From: HXMU1420-2 sp040830545 | Lineage (GTDB): Bacteria; Pseudomonadota; Alphaproteobacteria; Rhodobacterales; Rhodobacteraceae | Length of the DNA stretch: 40,338 nucleotides | Assembly (NCBI GenBank): GCA_040830545.1 | Contig: JBFOMB010000105.1 | Span: forward strand, 1 to 40,338 | Reading direction: 5' to 3' | Shown here: positions 18,401 through 27,047 of the stretch, piece by piece | Layout: every line of letters starts with the position of its first letter | Numbering within the stretch: the stretch's first letter is position 1 | The notes under the pieces: generated by a model | What the model was told of the DNA's origin: nothing | The model's input: only the letters and a program-made list of their open reading frames with translations | The model's database searches: none | Position numbers and translations under genes: made by a program

Positions 18401-19099
18401 TCAGTAGGTGCGGATCAAACCGGCCAAGACACCTTGTACCTCTACCTGATCTTCAGGAAAAACGCGGGTTTCATAAGCTGGATTGGCCGCCTCCAGCGCG
18501 ATGGCTCCGCCTTTGCGCATGAATTTCTTCAACGTTGCCTCGTACCCTTCGACCTGAGCCACAACGATGTCGCCGCTCTCGGCAGTCGGGGTTTCTCGGA
18601 TGATGACCACGTCGCCGTCGTTTATCCCGGCCTCGATCATCGAGTCACCTTTGACCTCCAACGCGAAATGCCGCCCGGCATTGCGCAACATTTGCTGGGG
18701 CACGGCGACCTGGCTGCCGGCGTCATTGATCGCCTCAATCGGGACACCTGCGGCAATCCTACCGACCAGGGGCACCTCGGCAGCTGCAATTGCTACCACT
18801 GGATCCAGATTTGCGGCCTTTACAGCCCCTTTGTCCCCTTGAATGACTCGTGGCTGGAACCCGGTAGAGGGTTCACCGCCCATGCTTTCGGGCAATTTCA
18901 CCACTTCTATCGCGCGGGCGCGATGGGCCAGGCGACGAATGAACCCGCGTTCCTCGAGCGCCGTGATCAGCCGGTGAATGCCTGATTTGCTGCGCAGATC
19001 CAGCGCAAGCTTCATTTCATCAAAACTTGGCGGAACACCGTCCCGCTGCACGCGTTTATGAATGAATTCCAGCAGTTCCAGCTGCTTTTTCGTCAACAT
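18401..19099 (-). CDS. lexA: SOS repressor LexA
   Basis: A 232-residue LexA. The N-terminal winged helix starts with MLTKKQLELLEFI and is followed by the S24 peptidase domain. The autocleavage site Ala117-Gly118 is in VGRIAAG, the catalytic Ser153 in GDSMIEAG, and the catalytic Lys near 191 in ATLKKF. RecA-stimulated self-cleavage would derepress SOS genes. A GTTC-N7-GTTC box lies 34 bp before the start codon, so lexA is autoregulated. It follows moeA on the same strand but has its own promoter. Confidence 0.95.
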   Translation of the reverse strand: MLTKKQLELLEFIHKRVQRDGVPPSFDEMKLALDLRSKSGIHRLITALEERGFIRRLAHRARAIEVVKLPESMGGEPSTGFQPRVIQGDKGAVKAANLDPVVAIAAAEVPLVGRIAAGVPIEAINDAGSQVAVPQQMLRNAGRHFALEVKGDSMIEAGINDGDVVIIRETPTAESGDIVVAQVEGYEATLKKFMRKGGAIALEAANPAYETRVFPEDQVEVQGVLAGLIRTY

Positions 19100-19132
19100 C
19101 GCTCATGCCCCACGTTACATGCGTTCCACTTT

Positions 19133-19147
19133 GTTCTACGCATGTTC
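19133..19147. promoter_or_regulatory. LexA-binding SOS box (alphaproteobacterial type)
   Basis: GTTC-TACGCAT-GTTC matches the alphaproteobacterial consensus GTTC-N7-GTTC exactly. A further GTTC at 19123-19126 lies 6 nt before it. The site is in the lexA promoter region. Confidence 0.85.
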
Positions 19148-19178
19148 CCGTTTTGTGTCAACGATTTCAACGAATCCG

Positions 19179-20351
19179 TCAGATTTGGAGGTAGTGAACA
19201 ACCTCTCCGGCAGCTCGCGCCGGGTCGTGTGGCGGACGCACCAATAAAGCGTTTGCCGCTGCCAGAACGGTTAGAAGCGAGGAATCCTGCCGGTCAAATG
19301 CGGTGATTGCCCCGTCTTCGATCCGAGCACGCATGTAGTGTTCGCGTGGACCGTTTTGCTCCAACGGTGCCGCCAACGGGGCGCTCAGAAGGGCGGGCTT
19401 GTCCGTGGACAGTCCCAGCATCGCGCGGATCATCGGCAGCAGGAAGATCTGTCCACAGACCATGGCTGATACGGGATTGCCCGGCAGACCGACCATCGCG
19501 GTGGGTCCCATCCGTCCGGCCATCAACGGTTTGCCCGGACGCATCGCCACCTTGTAAAAGGCACGTTCCAAGCCCAGTTCCTCTGCCGCCTCGGCCACAA
19601 GGTCATGATCGCCAACGGACGCCCCGCCGACGGTCACGATCAGGTCCGCGCCGTCGGCCAGCGAAAACGCCATGCGCAAGGAAGACAGCGTATCCCGTGC
19701 TACCGGCAACATACGCGCCTCAGCGCCGTTGGCTTGCAACATCGTCTTCAGCCCGAAGGTGTTGGAGGCCACGATCTGATCCGGCCCCGGCTCTTCGCCG
19801 GGCAATACCAGCTCGTCACCGGTGGAGATCAGGGCGACCCTTGGCTTTCGCACAACTGGCACACGCGCGATGTTCATGGAGGCCAGCAGGGCAATGTCCT
19901 GTGGCATCAACACGCGACCGCCGGTCAGTGGTGCGCCCTTGGCAAAATCACCACCAGCGGGGCGCACATTGCTTTTGCCTTTGGGGTCGGTGGTGATGGT
20001 GATCACGTCACCGCTGCGGCCGACATCCTCCTGGATGACCACAAAATCCGTACCGTCGGGCATAGGCGCGCCGGTGAAGATACGGACCGCCTGGCCGGCA
20101 CGCGCAGTGCCGGAAAACCTATGCCCTGCAGCGGCTTCGCCGACGACCTTGAACTGGGCATGCAGGTCCGCCTCGACCCCCTTGATCGCGTAGCCGTCCA
20201 TGGAGGACGCGGCAAAGGGCGGTTGTTCGCGGCGGGCATGTACGTCTTCGGCTAGCACCCGACCTGCAGCATCCACAAGGTCCACTGTTTCCGTAGGCAG
20301 CGGGGCGACCAGCGATAGAAGATGCGCGCGAGCCTCATCTACTGGTATCAT
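19179..20351 (-). CDS. moeA: Molybdopterin molybdenumtransferase MoeA
   Basis: A 390-residue MoeA that inserts molybdate into adenylylated molybdopterin. Motifs: PPFAASSMDGYAI near the start, AVRIFTGAPMPDG, ISTGDEL, VTVGGASVGDHD, the KVAMRPGKP segment, and GLPGNPVSAM. It overlaps moaC by ATGA and is the last gene of the trp-moa operon. It would supply cofactor to molybdoenzymes such as the molybdenum hydroxylase whose subunit tail begins this window. Confidence 0.95.
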   Translation of the reverse strand: MIPVDEARAHLLSLVAPLPTETVDLVDAAGRVLAEDVHARREQPPFAASSMDGYAIKGVEADLHAQFKVVGEAAAGHRFSGTARAGQAVRIFTGAPMPDGTDFVVIQEDVGRSGDVITITTDPKGKSNVRPAGGDFAKGAPLTGGRVLMPQDIALLASMNIARVPVVRKPRVALISTGDELVLPGEEPGPDQIVASNTFGLKTMLQANGAEARMLPVARDTLSSLRMAFSLADGADLIVTVGGASVGDHDLVAEAAEELGLERAFYKVAMRPGKPLMAGRMGPTAMVGLPGNPVSAMVCGQIFLLPMIRAMLGLSTDKPALLSAPLAAPLEQNGPREHYMRARIEDGAITAFDRQDSSLLTVLAAANALLVRPPHDPARAAGEVVHYLQI

Positions 20352-20824
20352 GTCGCCTCGTACCGCCCTGATTTTCCGCCATCTTTCAGGATCACGCGAG
20401 TGCCGCCAATCTCCATCGCCTTGTCCGCTGCCTTGACCATGTCATAGACGGTCAGCGCAGCGGTGGAGACTGCGGTCAGCGCCTCCATCTCGACCCCGGT
20501 CTGCCCGGTCGTCTTGACCGTTGCTTCGATCCGAACACCCGGCAGGTCTGCATCCAAGGCCAGCTCCACGGCGACCTTGGTGACAGGCAGTGGGTGGCAT
20601 AACGGGATCAGGTCTGGCGTCCGTTTCGCCCCCATGATCCCGGCCAACCGTGCCACGCCCAGCACGTCACCCTTTTTCGCCCGTCCTTCACGGATCAAGT
20701 CAAAGGTGTCCTGCGCCATTCGAACGTAGCCTTCGGCCACTGCCACGCGGTCCGTCACGGCCTTGTCCGAGACGTCGACCATATGTGCGTTGCCCTGAGC
20801 GTCGAAATGCGTGAGCGACATCAT
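20348..20824 (-). CDS. moaC: Cyclic pyranopterin monophosphate synthase MoaC
   Basis: A 158-residue MoaC, which together with MoaA converts GTP to cyclic pyranopterin monophosphate. It has the family motifs KRTPDLIPLCHPLPVT, GVEMEALTA and YDMVKAADK. In the last one Val replaces the more usual Cys. Both ends overlap neighbours by ATGA (trpC upstream, moeA downstream). Confidence 0.95.
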   Translation of the reverse strand: MMSLTHFDAQGNAHMVDVSDKAVTDRVAVAEGYVRMAQDTFDLIREGRAKKGDVLGVARLAGIMGAKRTPDLIPLCHPLPVTKVAVELALDADLPGVRIEATVKTTGQTGVEMEALTAVSTAALTVYDMVKAADKAMEIGGTRVILKDGGKSGRYEAT

Positions 20825-21633
20825 AGACCCCCGGACGTCAGCGGGTTGGCCAGCAACGCTTTGGTTGCCGCCTCCACATCCGCCTGCCGCATCAGGCTTT
20901 CGCCGATCAGGAAGTCGCGCACGCCGTAGCGTGCCATTTCGGCCAGATCCTCGGGCGTGTTCAGCCCGCTTTCGGACACGATGGTGCGATCTACCGGCAC
21001 GCGTTTGGCCAGTGTGCGCGTGGTGTCCAACGAGGTTTCGAACGTCTTGAGATTGCGGTTGTTTATGCCGATCAGCGTGCTTTTCAACTTCTCCGCCCGC
21101 TCCAGTTCCTCCGCATCATGCACTTCGATCAACGCATCCATGCCCCAGGCGGTCGCAGCCTCTTCCAGCTCTTGCGCCTGCGCGTCGGACACGCTGGCCA
21201 TGATGATCAGGATACAATCGGCCCCCAGCGCACGCGCCTCTGCCACCTGATAGACGTCATACATGAAGTCCTTGCGCAGAACCGGCAATTCACAAGCCGC
21301 GCGCGCGTCGGTCAGATAGGACTTGTCGCCCTGAAAGCTGGGTGTATCTGTCAGAACACTCAGGCAGGTCGCTCCGCCACGTTCATAGGCCATGGCGAGG
21401 TCAGGCGGATTGAAATCTTCGCGGATCAAGCCTTTGGAAGGGCTCGCCTTTTTGATCTCGGCGATCAGGCCATAGCCCGACAGGCTGGCACGGTGCAGCG
21501 CCTCTGCAAAGGGACGGATGGGTGGTGCAGCGCGGGCCGCCTCCTCGACCTCGGCCAAGGGACGGGCGGCCTTGTCCGCAGCGACCTCTTCCAGCTTGTA
21601 CGCCTTGATCTTGTCCAGAACGGTTTCGGTCAT
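20821..21633 (-). CDS. trpC: Indole-3-glycerol-phosphate synthase TrpC
   Basis: A 270-residue single-domain IGPS (no TrpF fusion). It closes the indole ring from CdRP in tryptophan synthesis. Seen: AEIKKASPSKGLI with the catalytic lysine, DFNPPDLAMAYERGGATCLS, LRKDFMYDVYQV and IGINNRNLKTF. It overlaps trpD and moaC by 4 nt each. Confidence 0.95.
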   Translation of the reverse strand: MTETVLDKIKAYKLEEVAADKAARPLAEVEEAARAAPPIRPFAEALHRASLSGYGLIAEIKKASPSKGLIREDFNPPDLAMAYERGGATCLSVLTDTPSFQGDKSYLTDARAACELPVLRKDFMYDVYQVAEARALGADCILIIMASVSDAQAQELEEAATAWGMDALIEVHDAEELERAEKLKSTLIGINNRNLKTFETSLDTTRTLAKRVPVDRTIVSESGLNTPEDLAEMARYGVRDFLIGESLMRQADVEAATKALLANPLTSGGL

Positions 21634-22649
21634 GCGGCCTCCTGCGTTGCGCGGGCAACGGCTTCGATCTTGGTTTTTGCAGCACCGCTGTCGATGCTTT
21701 CGGCGGCCAAGGCGGCCCCGTCTTTCAATGTGTCGACCCGGCCCGCGATCATCAGCGCGGCGGCTGAATTCAGCAGCACCGCGTCGCGATAGGCGGATGG
21801 TTCGCCGTCCAGCAAAGCACGGAAGGCCACGGCGTTTTCTTCTGGTTCGCCGCCCAGGATCGCCTCGAACGGATGCACGGGTAGTCCGGCCTCTTCGGGA
21901 TGCAATTCGACCTCGGTCACCGCACCGTCTTCCAGCTTTGCGACCCAGCTAACACCGGTAATGGTCAACTCGTCCGTGCCATCTGAGCCATGGACCAACC
22001 ATGCGCGGTCCGATCCCAGCTGTTGCAGCGTTTCCGCCATCGGGCGGATCAGATCGCGCGTGAATGTACCGGTCAACTGGCGTTTTACCCCCGCCGGATT
22101 GGTCAAGGGTCCAAGGATGTTGAAGATCGTGCGCGTGCCCAACTCGGCGCGCACCGGGCCAACATGTGCCATGGCCGGATGGTGCATGGGTGCCATCATG
22201 AAGGCGATACCAGCGGTCCGGATCACCTTTTCAACGGCCTCGGCCCCGATCATCACGTTGATCCCCAACTGGGTCAGCGCATCCGCCGCCCCGGATTTAG
22301 AGCTGAGGTTGCGATTGCCGTGTTTGGCCACGGGCACCCCTGCGCCCGCCACGACAAAGGCTGTCGCCGTTGAGATATTGAGCGTGCCCTTGCCATCCCC
22401 GCCAGTGCCCACGATGTCCATGGCCCCCTCGGGTGCACGCACCTTGTGGCATTTGGCCCGCATGACGGCAGCGGCGGCGGCGTATTCGTCCACCGTTTCA
22501 CCCCGCGTGCGCAGCGCCATCAACAGCCCGCCAATCTGACTGGGTGTGGCCTCGCCCTCGAACAACTGGGCAAAGGCGGTTTCCGCTTCGGCGCGGGTCA
22601 GCGCACGTTCGGCAGCGGTGCCGATGAGCGGTTTCAAAGTGTCACTCAT
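21630..22649 (-). CDS. trpD: Anthranilate phosphoribosyltransferase TrpD
   Basis: A 339-residue TrpD joining anthranilate to PRPP. The PRPP loop is GTGGDGKGTLNISTA, followed by AKHGNRNLSSKSGAADAL. The frame is open to 22790, but the ATG at 22649 gives the family start and an ATGA overlap with the trpG stop. Confidence 0.95.
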   Translation of the reverse strand: MSDTLKPLIGTAAERALTRAEAETAFAQLFEGEATPSQIGGLLMALRTRGETVDEYAAAAAVMRAKCHKVRAPEGAMDIVGTGGDGKGTLNISTATAFVVAGAGVPVAKHGNRNLSSKSGAADALTQLGINVMIGAEAVEKVIRTAGIAFMMAPMHHPAMAHVGPVRAELGTRTIFNILGPLTNPAGVKRQLTGTFTRDLIRPMAETLQQLGSDRAWLVHGSDGTDELTITGVSWVAKLEDGAVTEVELHPEEAGLPVHPFEAILGGEPEENAVAFRALLDGEPSAYRDAVLLNSAAALMIAGRVDTLKDGAALAAESIDSGAAKTKIEAVARATQEAA

Positions 22650-23227
22650 GCGGGCACTTTCATCTCGTTTAAGAAATTCTGAAGTAGCGGGCGACCATGT
22701 TCGGACGCGATGGATTCCGGGTGGAACTGCACGCCATGAATGGGCAACGACCGGTGTTGCAGACCCATGATCGTCCCGTTGTCCAGCCACGCTGTGACCT
22801 TCAACACATCCGGTAGTGTATCCCGGTCCACGACCAGCGAATGATAGCGCGTCGCGTCAAAGGGTGAGGGCAACCCGTCAAACAGCCCCGTGCCGTCATG
22901 CTGCATTTGCCCCATCTTGCCATGCACGATCTCGTCACAGCGCACCACATGCCCGCCAAATGCCTGACCGATGGTCTGATGACCCAGGCACACCCCCATC
23001 AGCGGAATCCCGCGTTCGGCAGCGGCCTGCGTCAGGTCCAGGCAAATCCCCGCCTGATCCGGGTCACAGGGGCCCGGAGACAGCAGAATACCGGCGGGGT
23101 TCATGGCCAGCGCATCCTGCACGCTCAGCGCGTCATTGCGGCGCACAACGGGTTCTGTCCCAAGCTCGCCCAGATAGTGCACGAGGTTGTAAGTAAAACT
23201 GTCGTAGTTGTCGATCAGCAGCAGCAT
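22646..23227 (-). CDS. trpG: Anthranilate synthase glutamine amidotransferase subunit TrpG
   Basis: A 193-residue class I glutamine amidotransferase supplying ammonia to TrpE. Seen: MLLLIDNYDSFTYNLV, the nucleophile Cys in MGVCLGHQTIGQAFGG, and the His-Glu of VQFHPES. The frame is open to 23290, but the family start is the ATG at 23227. It is the first gene of the trpG-trpD-trpC-moaC-moeA operon. trpE is not in the window and no Trp-rich leader peptide is visible. Confidence 0.93.
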   Translation of the reverse strand: MLLLIDNYDSFTYNLVHYLGELGTEPVVRRNDALSVQDALAMNPAGILLSPGPCDPDQAGICLDLTQAAAERGIPLMGVCLGHQTIGQAFGGHVVRCDEIVHGKMGQMQHDGTGLFDGLPSPFDATRYHSLVVDRDTLPDVLKVTAWLDNGTIMGLQHRSLPIHGVQFHPESIASEHGRPLLQNFLNEMKVPA

Positions 23228-23273
23228 CTTGTCCGTGGTCACAAAGGGGTAGTGGCGGGCGGGCCCGTCGCTG

Positions 23274-23376
23274 TATAATGGTCGCGGCATACATGTTCAG
23301 GCTTCACGGTCAGCGTCAAGGGCAGGGGTTGGTTGTAAGGGCGGAATGCCAAAGAAGGATGCGTTCGAAACGAACG
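23274..23376. promoter_or_regulatory. Divergent trpG/deacetylase promoter region
   Basis: A perfect TATAAT lies at 23274-23279 on the plus strand but has no good -35 partner. CGTTCG-AAA-CGAACG (23362-23376) is a perfect 6-bp inverted repeat 25 bp before the deacetylase start and may be an operator. Confidence 0.35.
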
Positions 23377-23401
23377 ACAGAGCAGAAAGAGAGGACAGGC
23401 A

Positions 23402-25204
23402 GTGGCACGCGGATTGATCTCCGGACTGGTAGTTGGCGGTGTTGTGTCCGTTGTCGGACTTGGCACGGTGTCCCTTTTGTCTCCGCTGCCGGAAAGCCCG
23501 GATGTGGCGGATACCCCGGCGGGCGTGACGTCGCCGACAACTGGTGACGGGCAGGACCGCCCGGCCAGCGGGGCAGATGCGGATGTGGTGGAGATTGCGC
23601 CAACCGCGCCCAGTACAGAGGCTGGCGCGGACGACTTGGCCGTGCTGGAGGACAGCGATACGGAACCAGCGGCGAAACCGGCGGTCGGCGGGAAGGGCGA
23701 CGGCTTGTCCGACCCGGCGCAGGGTGGCAGCAGCCCGGATGTGTCGACCAACACAGATTCCACACCAGCGACGGATGGGGCGGCAACGACGCCCAATGCG
23801 CCTGCTTCTGACGCTACACTTTCTGAAGGCACTGAACCGGCACAGCGCCCGTCTGTCGGGGACGCGTCTGTCGGGCTCGACAACCCGTCCGAGGCGGGCA
23901 GCGCCCCGGATGTCAGCGCCATTGCCGAGCGTCCCTCGGCACCCAATCCCGGTGGTCTGGCCGATCCCGACAGCGGTGATCAGCCGATTTCCACCGTTCC
24001 AGCCCAGCCCGCCGCACCAGACGTGGCGGAGAACAACACAGCATTTCAACCTGCACCCGAGGTGGGGGAAGCCCCAGAGGTGACCGGGGCGACCGACGCG
24101 CCGGTGACCGGAGACACCGTGGCGGGGATCACCCAACCCAACGCGTCAGGCGCGACGCCAGACACGGATGCAGTCTCCGCAGACAAACCTGATACCAGCG
24201 CAGACCCGGCACAGCCCGAGGCAGCAACAGGCAGCACCGTGACCGATGCCGCCAGCCCGGAACAGCCTGTGACTGCGCCCAAGGTGTCGTCCGAGGCCCC
24301 CGCGCAACCTGCTCCCGCGCCGACACAGCCGGTATCCCCGGAACCTGCCGAGCCAGCCGCGCCGCGTGTGGCGGCCTTGCCTCAGTCCGGGACAGATGAG
24401 ACGACAGAGGATACCGGCCCGACGATTGGCACACGCGTGACACCTTTGACCGAGCGAGATTCGGGCGGGTCATCGTTGCCGTCTGTCTCTGAGGCCGCTG
24501 CGACAGGCGATGGCGCGGCATCGGACGAACCGCCCATCCGTCGCTTTGCGACACCGTTCGAGAACCCGGAAAACAAGCCACTGATGTCGATCGTGCTGAT
24601 CGACGACGTCGACGGGCTGGGTGCGGAGGCGTTGCAGGGGTTCCCTTATCCGCTGACATTTGCCGTGGACCCCAGCGATCCGGAAGCGTTGGAAAAACTC
24701 GCCCGCCATCGCGAGGCCGGGTTCGAGGTTGCCCTGCTGACAAACCTGCCTCAGGCGGCAACCCCGCAGGATGCCGAGGTGGCGTTGGAGGCGGCTCTCG
24801 CTGCGTTGCCTGAGACCGTCGCGCTTTTCGAAGGTGTCGGCAGCGGGTTCCAGGGAAACCGCCCATTGTCGGATCAGATCACGGCCATTGCCGAAGGCAC
24901 CGGGCGGGGCATGGTCACGCAGCGCAATGGGCTAAACACTGTGCAGAAGCTCGCCGCGCGCAAGGGTGTGCCTTCTGCTGTGGTTTTCCGCGATTTCGAC
25001 GGGGCGGGGCAATCGCCTGATACAATCCGCCGCTTTCTGGATCAGGCCGCATTCCGGGCAGATCAGGAAGGGGCGGTTGTGATGCTGGGCCGGGTTCGGC
25101 CCGAGACGATTTCAGCACTGCTTCTCTGGGGTTTGCAAGACCGGGCAAGCCGTGTGGCGCTGGCGCCGCTGTCGGCTGGATTGTTGCGTAAGGGTGCAAA
25201 CTAA
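23402..25204 (+). CDS. Divergent polysaccharide deacetylase (DUF610/YibQ-like), membrane-anchored
   Basis: A 600-residue protein starting with GTG. Residues 5-28 form an N-terminal membrane anchor. Residues about 30-385 are a low-complexity Pro/Ala/Thr/Asp-rich linker with internal repeats (compare SDPAQGGSSPDVST and DNPSEAGSAPDVSA). The C-terminal 210 residues are the divergent deacetylase domain (KPLMSIVLIDDVDGLG, YPLTFAVDP, GSGFQGNRPLSDQI, VFRDFDGAGQ, LLWGLQDRASRVALAP). The His ligands expected of a metal-dependent deacetylase are not evident, so catalysis is doubtful. The long linker could span the periplasm. It is convergent with rsmA. Confidence 0.8.
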   Translation: MARGLISGLVVGGVVSVVGLGTVSLLSPLPESPDVADTPAGVTSPTTGDGQDRPASGADADVVEIAPTAPSTEAGADDLAVLEDSDTEPAAKPAVGGKGDGLSDPAQGGSSPDVSTNTDSTPATDGAATTPNAPASDATLSEGTEPAQRPSVGDASVGLDNPSEAGSAPDVSAIAERPSAPNPGGLADPDSGDQPISTVPAQPAAPDVAENNTAFQPAPEVGEAPEVTGATDAPVTGDTVAGITQPNASGATPDTDAVSADKPDTSADPAQPEAATGSTVTDAASPEQPVTAPKVSSEAPAQPAPAPTQPVSPEPAEPAAPRVAALPQSGTDETTEDTGPTIGTRVTPLTERDSGGSSLPSVSEAAATGDGAASDEPPIRRFATPFENPENKPLMSIVLIDDVDGLGAEALQGFPYPLTFAVDPSDPEALEKLARHREAGFEVALLTNLPQAATPQDAEVALEAALAALPETVALFEGVGSGFQGNRPLSDQITAIAEGTGRGMVTQRNGLNTVQKLAARKGVPSAVVFRDFDGAGQSPDTIRRFLDQAAFRADQEGAVVMLGRVRPETISALLLWGLQDRASRVALAPLSAGLLRKGAN

Positions 25205-25209
25205 ACGGG

Positions 25210-25252
25210 GGCAATTCATCGACGAATTGCCTGCAAATTGTTGACAATTTGC
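25210..25252. repeat. Twin perfect AT-rich hairpins between convergent genes
   Basis: GGCAATTC-atcgac-GAATTGCC (25210-25231) and GCAAATTG-ttga-CAATTTGC (25233-25252) are two perfect 8-bp stems separated by 1 nt. They fill the gap between the deacetylase stop and the rsmA stop. There is no T-run after either. They may form a bidirectional transcript end or a dispersed element. Confidence 0.6.
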
Positions 25253-26091
25253 TACCCGGAAAAGGTTCGCGCGAGGGCGCAAAAAGCTTCAACGGGGACT
25301 TGTTCCGCGCGCTCGGTTGGGGCCAGCCCAACGGATTTCAGACGATCCTCAATGTCCGCTCCCAGCCCCTTGAGCGAGGCGCGCAGCATCTTGCGCCGCT
25401 GGTTGAACGCCATGGCCACTACCCGCGACAGGATGTCGGGGTCCGCTGGCCAGCGTGGTTCAGGCAGAGCTCGCAGATGCACGACGGCGCTGGAAATCTT
25501 CGGCGGTGGTGTGAACGCTTCGGGCGGCAGGGTCATGGCAATATGCGCCTCGGCCCGCCACTGGGCCAGCACGGCCAGCCTGCCATAGGTCTTGGAACCG
25601 GGCTGTGCCACAATCCGGTCTGCCACTTCGCGCTGGAACATCAATGTCAGGCTGGTCCAGAACGGCGGCCATTCCGGCGGGGTCAGCCAGCGCACGAGCA
25701 GTTCCGTGTCCACGTTGTAAGGGAGGTTGGCGACAATCGCGATGGGGGCCGGCAGCCGTGAAGCGGGTTCCACCCCGAGCGCGTCACCTTCCCCGACATC
25801 CAGCCGCCCCGGATAGGCCTCTGCGATCTCGGCCAAGGCTGGCAAACAGCGTGCGTCTTTTTCCACCGCCAGCACCTTGCGCGCGCCAGAGGCCAGCAGT
25901 CCGCGCGTCAGCCCGCCGGGGCCGGGGCCAACCTCCAGCACGTCCGTACCGCTCAGGTCCCCCGCCTGCCGCGCGATCTTGGCCGTCAGGTTCAGGTCCA
26001 GCAGGAAGTTCTGCCCCAACGCCTTTTTCGCGCTCAGCCCATGGGCGGCGATCACCTCGCGCAGCGGGGGCAGATCGTCGAGGAGGCTCAT
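25252..26091 (-). CDS. rsmA: 16S rRNA dimethyladenosine methyltransferase RsmA (KsgA)
   Basis: A 279-residue methyltransferase that dimethylates two adjacent adenosines near the 3' end of 16S rRNA. Seen: KKALGQNFLLD, the SAM motif EVGPGPGGLT (about 53-62), the acidic EKDARC, and the catalytic NLPYN at 122-126. It overlaps pdxA by ATGA and ends the lptG-lptD-surA-pdxA-rsmA operon. Confidence 0.95.
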   Translation of the reverse strand: MSLLDDLPPLREVIAAHGLSAKKALGQNFLLDLNLTAKIARQAGDLSGTDVLEVGPGPGGLTRGLLASGARKVLAVEKDARCLPALAEIAEAYPGRLDVGEGDALGVEPASRLPAPIAIVANLPYNVDTELLVRWLTPPEWPPFWTSLTLMFQREVADRIVAQPGSKTYGRLAVLAQWRAEAHIAMTLPPEAFTPPPKISSAVVHLRALPEPRWPADPDILSRVVAMAFNQRRKMLRASLKGLGADIEDRLKSVGLAPTERAEQVPVEAFCALARTFSG

Positions 26092-27047
26092 GACGCAGCA
26101 CTCATGCGCTGGGCGTATTTCAGCGCCTCGATCAGGCTGGAGGGATTGGCGATGCCTTGCCCTGCGATGTCGAACGCTGTGCCGTGATCGGGTGAGGTGC
26201 GGACAAACGGCAGGCCCAGCGTGATGTTCACACCCCGGTCAAAATCCAGCGTCTTGATCGGGATCAGGGCTTGATCGTGATACATGCAGACGGCGGCGTC
26301 ATAGCGCTGGCGTGCTGCGGCGTGGAACATGGTGTCAGCGGGCAGGGGGCCCATAAGGGTGACGTCCGGCAGGTTCATGTCGGTAATCAGATCAGCGAGC
26401 CAATCCAGTTCCTCGCGACCCATTCGACCGCCTTCACCCGCATGAGGGTTCAATCCAGCCACTGCGATGCGGGGCACAGCGATACCAAAGCGCTGACGCA
26501 ACCCCTCTGCCGTGATGCGAATGGTATCTGTCACCAGTTCCGGCGTCAGCACATCGGGCACGTCGCGCAGGGCAATGTGGATCGTTGTGGGCACAACCCG
26601 CAGCGTGTCGCTGGCCAGCATCATGACAACCCGATCCACACCAGCCAGATCGGCCAGAAACTCGGTATGCCCCGGATGGGCAAACCCCGCGCCGTCCGCC
26701 AATGCCTTCTTGTGGATCGGGGCCGTGCAGATCGCGCTGGCTGCGCCGGTTTGGACTAATTCAACCCCCTTGCGGATCGCCTCGATCACCATGGGCGCAT
26801 GGACGGGGTTAGCCCGTCCCGGCGTCAGGGGGCCGTCAAAAGACAAGGGCAGCACGGGCAAGCCACGGGCCGGGTCGGCTTCTTCAGGGCTGTCGATATG
26901 CTGGATCGTAGTGCTGTCTGGCAGATGACCCGGATCACCGATCCAGAAGAACGGGCAATCCGTGCCCAATTCTGCCCACGCCTTTGCCGCCAGTTCGGGA
27001 CCAATACCCGCCGGTTCGCCACAGGTCAGCGCGATCGGGGCGGTCAT
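26088..27047 (-). CDS. pdxA: 4-hydroxythreonine-4-phosphate dehydrogenase PdxA
   Basis: A 319-residue PdxA of the pyridoxal-phosphate pathway. Metal ligands are in HPGHTEFLA and MYHDQALIPIK, followed by GLPFVRTSPDHGTAFDIAG. It overlaps both surA and rsmA by 4 nt, consistent with the conserved surA-pdxA-rsmA order. Confidence 0.95.
   Translation of the reverse strand: MTAPIALTCGEPAGIGPELAAKAWAELGTDCPFFWIGDPGHLPDSTTIQHIDSPEEADPARGLPVLPLSFDGPLTPGRANPVHAPMVIEAIRKGVELVQTGAASAICTAPIHKKALADGAGFAHPGHTEFLADLAGVDRVVMMLASDTLRVVPTTIHIALRDVPDVLTPELVTDTIRITAEGLRQRFGIAVPRIAVAGLNPHAGEGGRMGREELDWLADLITDMNLPDVTLMGPLPADTMFHAAARQRYDAAVCMYHDQALIPIKTLDFDRGVNITLGLPFVRTSPDHGTAFDIAGQGIANPSSLIEALKYAQRMSAAS

Noticed and set aside
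19123..19136. GTTC-N6-GTTC as a second SOS box
   Set aside because: The spacing is 6 rather than 7. Only the neighbouring N7 pair fits the consensus.
23228..23290. Trp attenuator or leader peptide before trpG
   Set aside because: The upstream in-frame codons contain no Trp run and no competing hairpins are visible.
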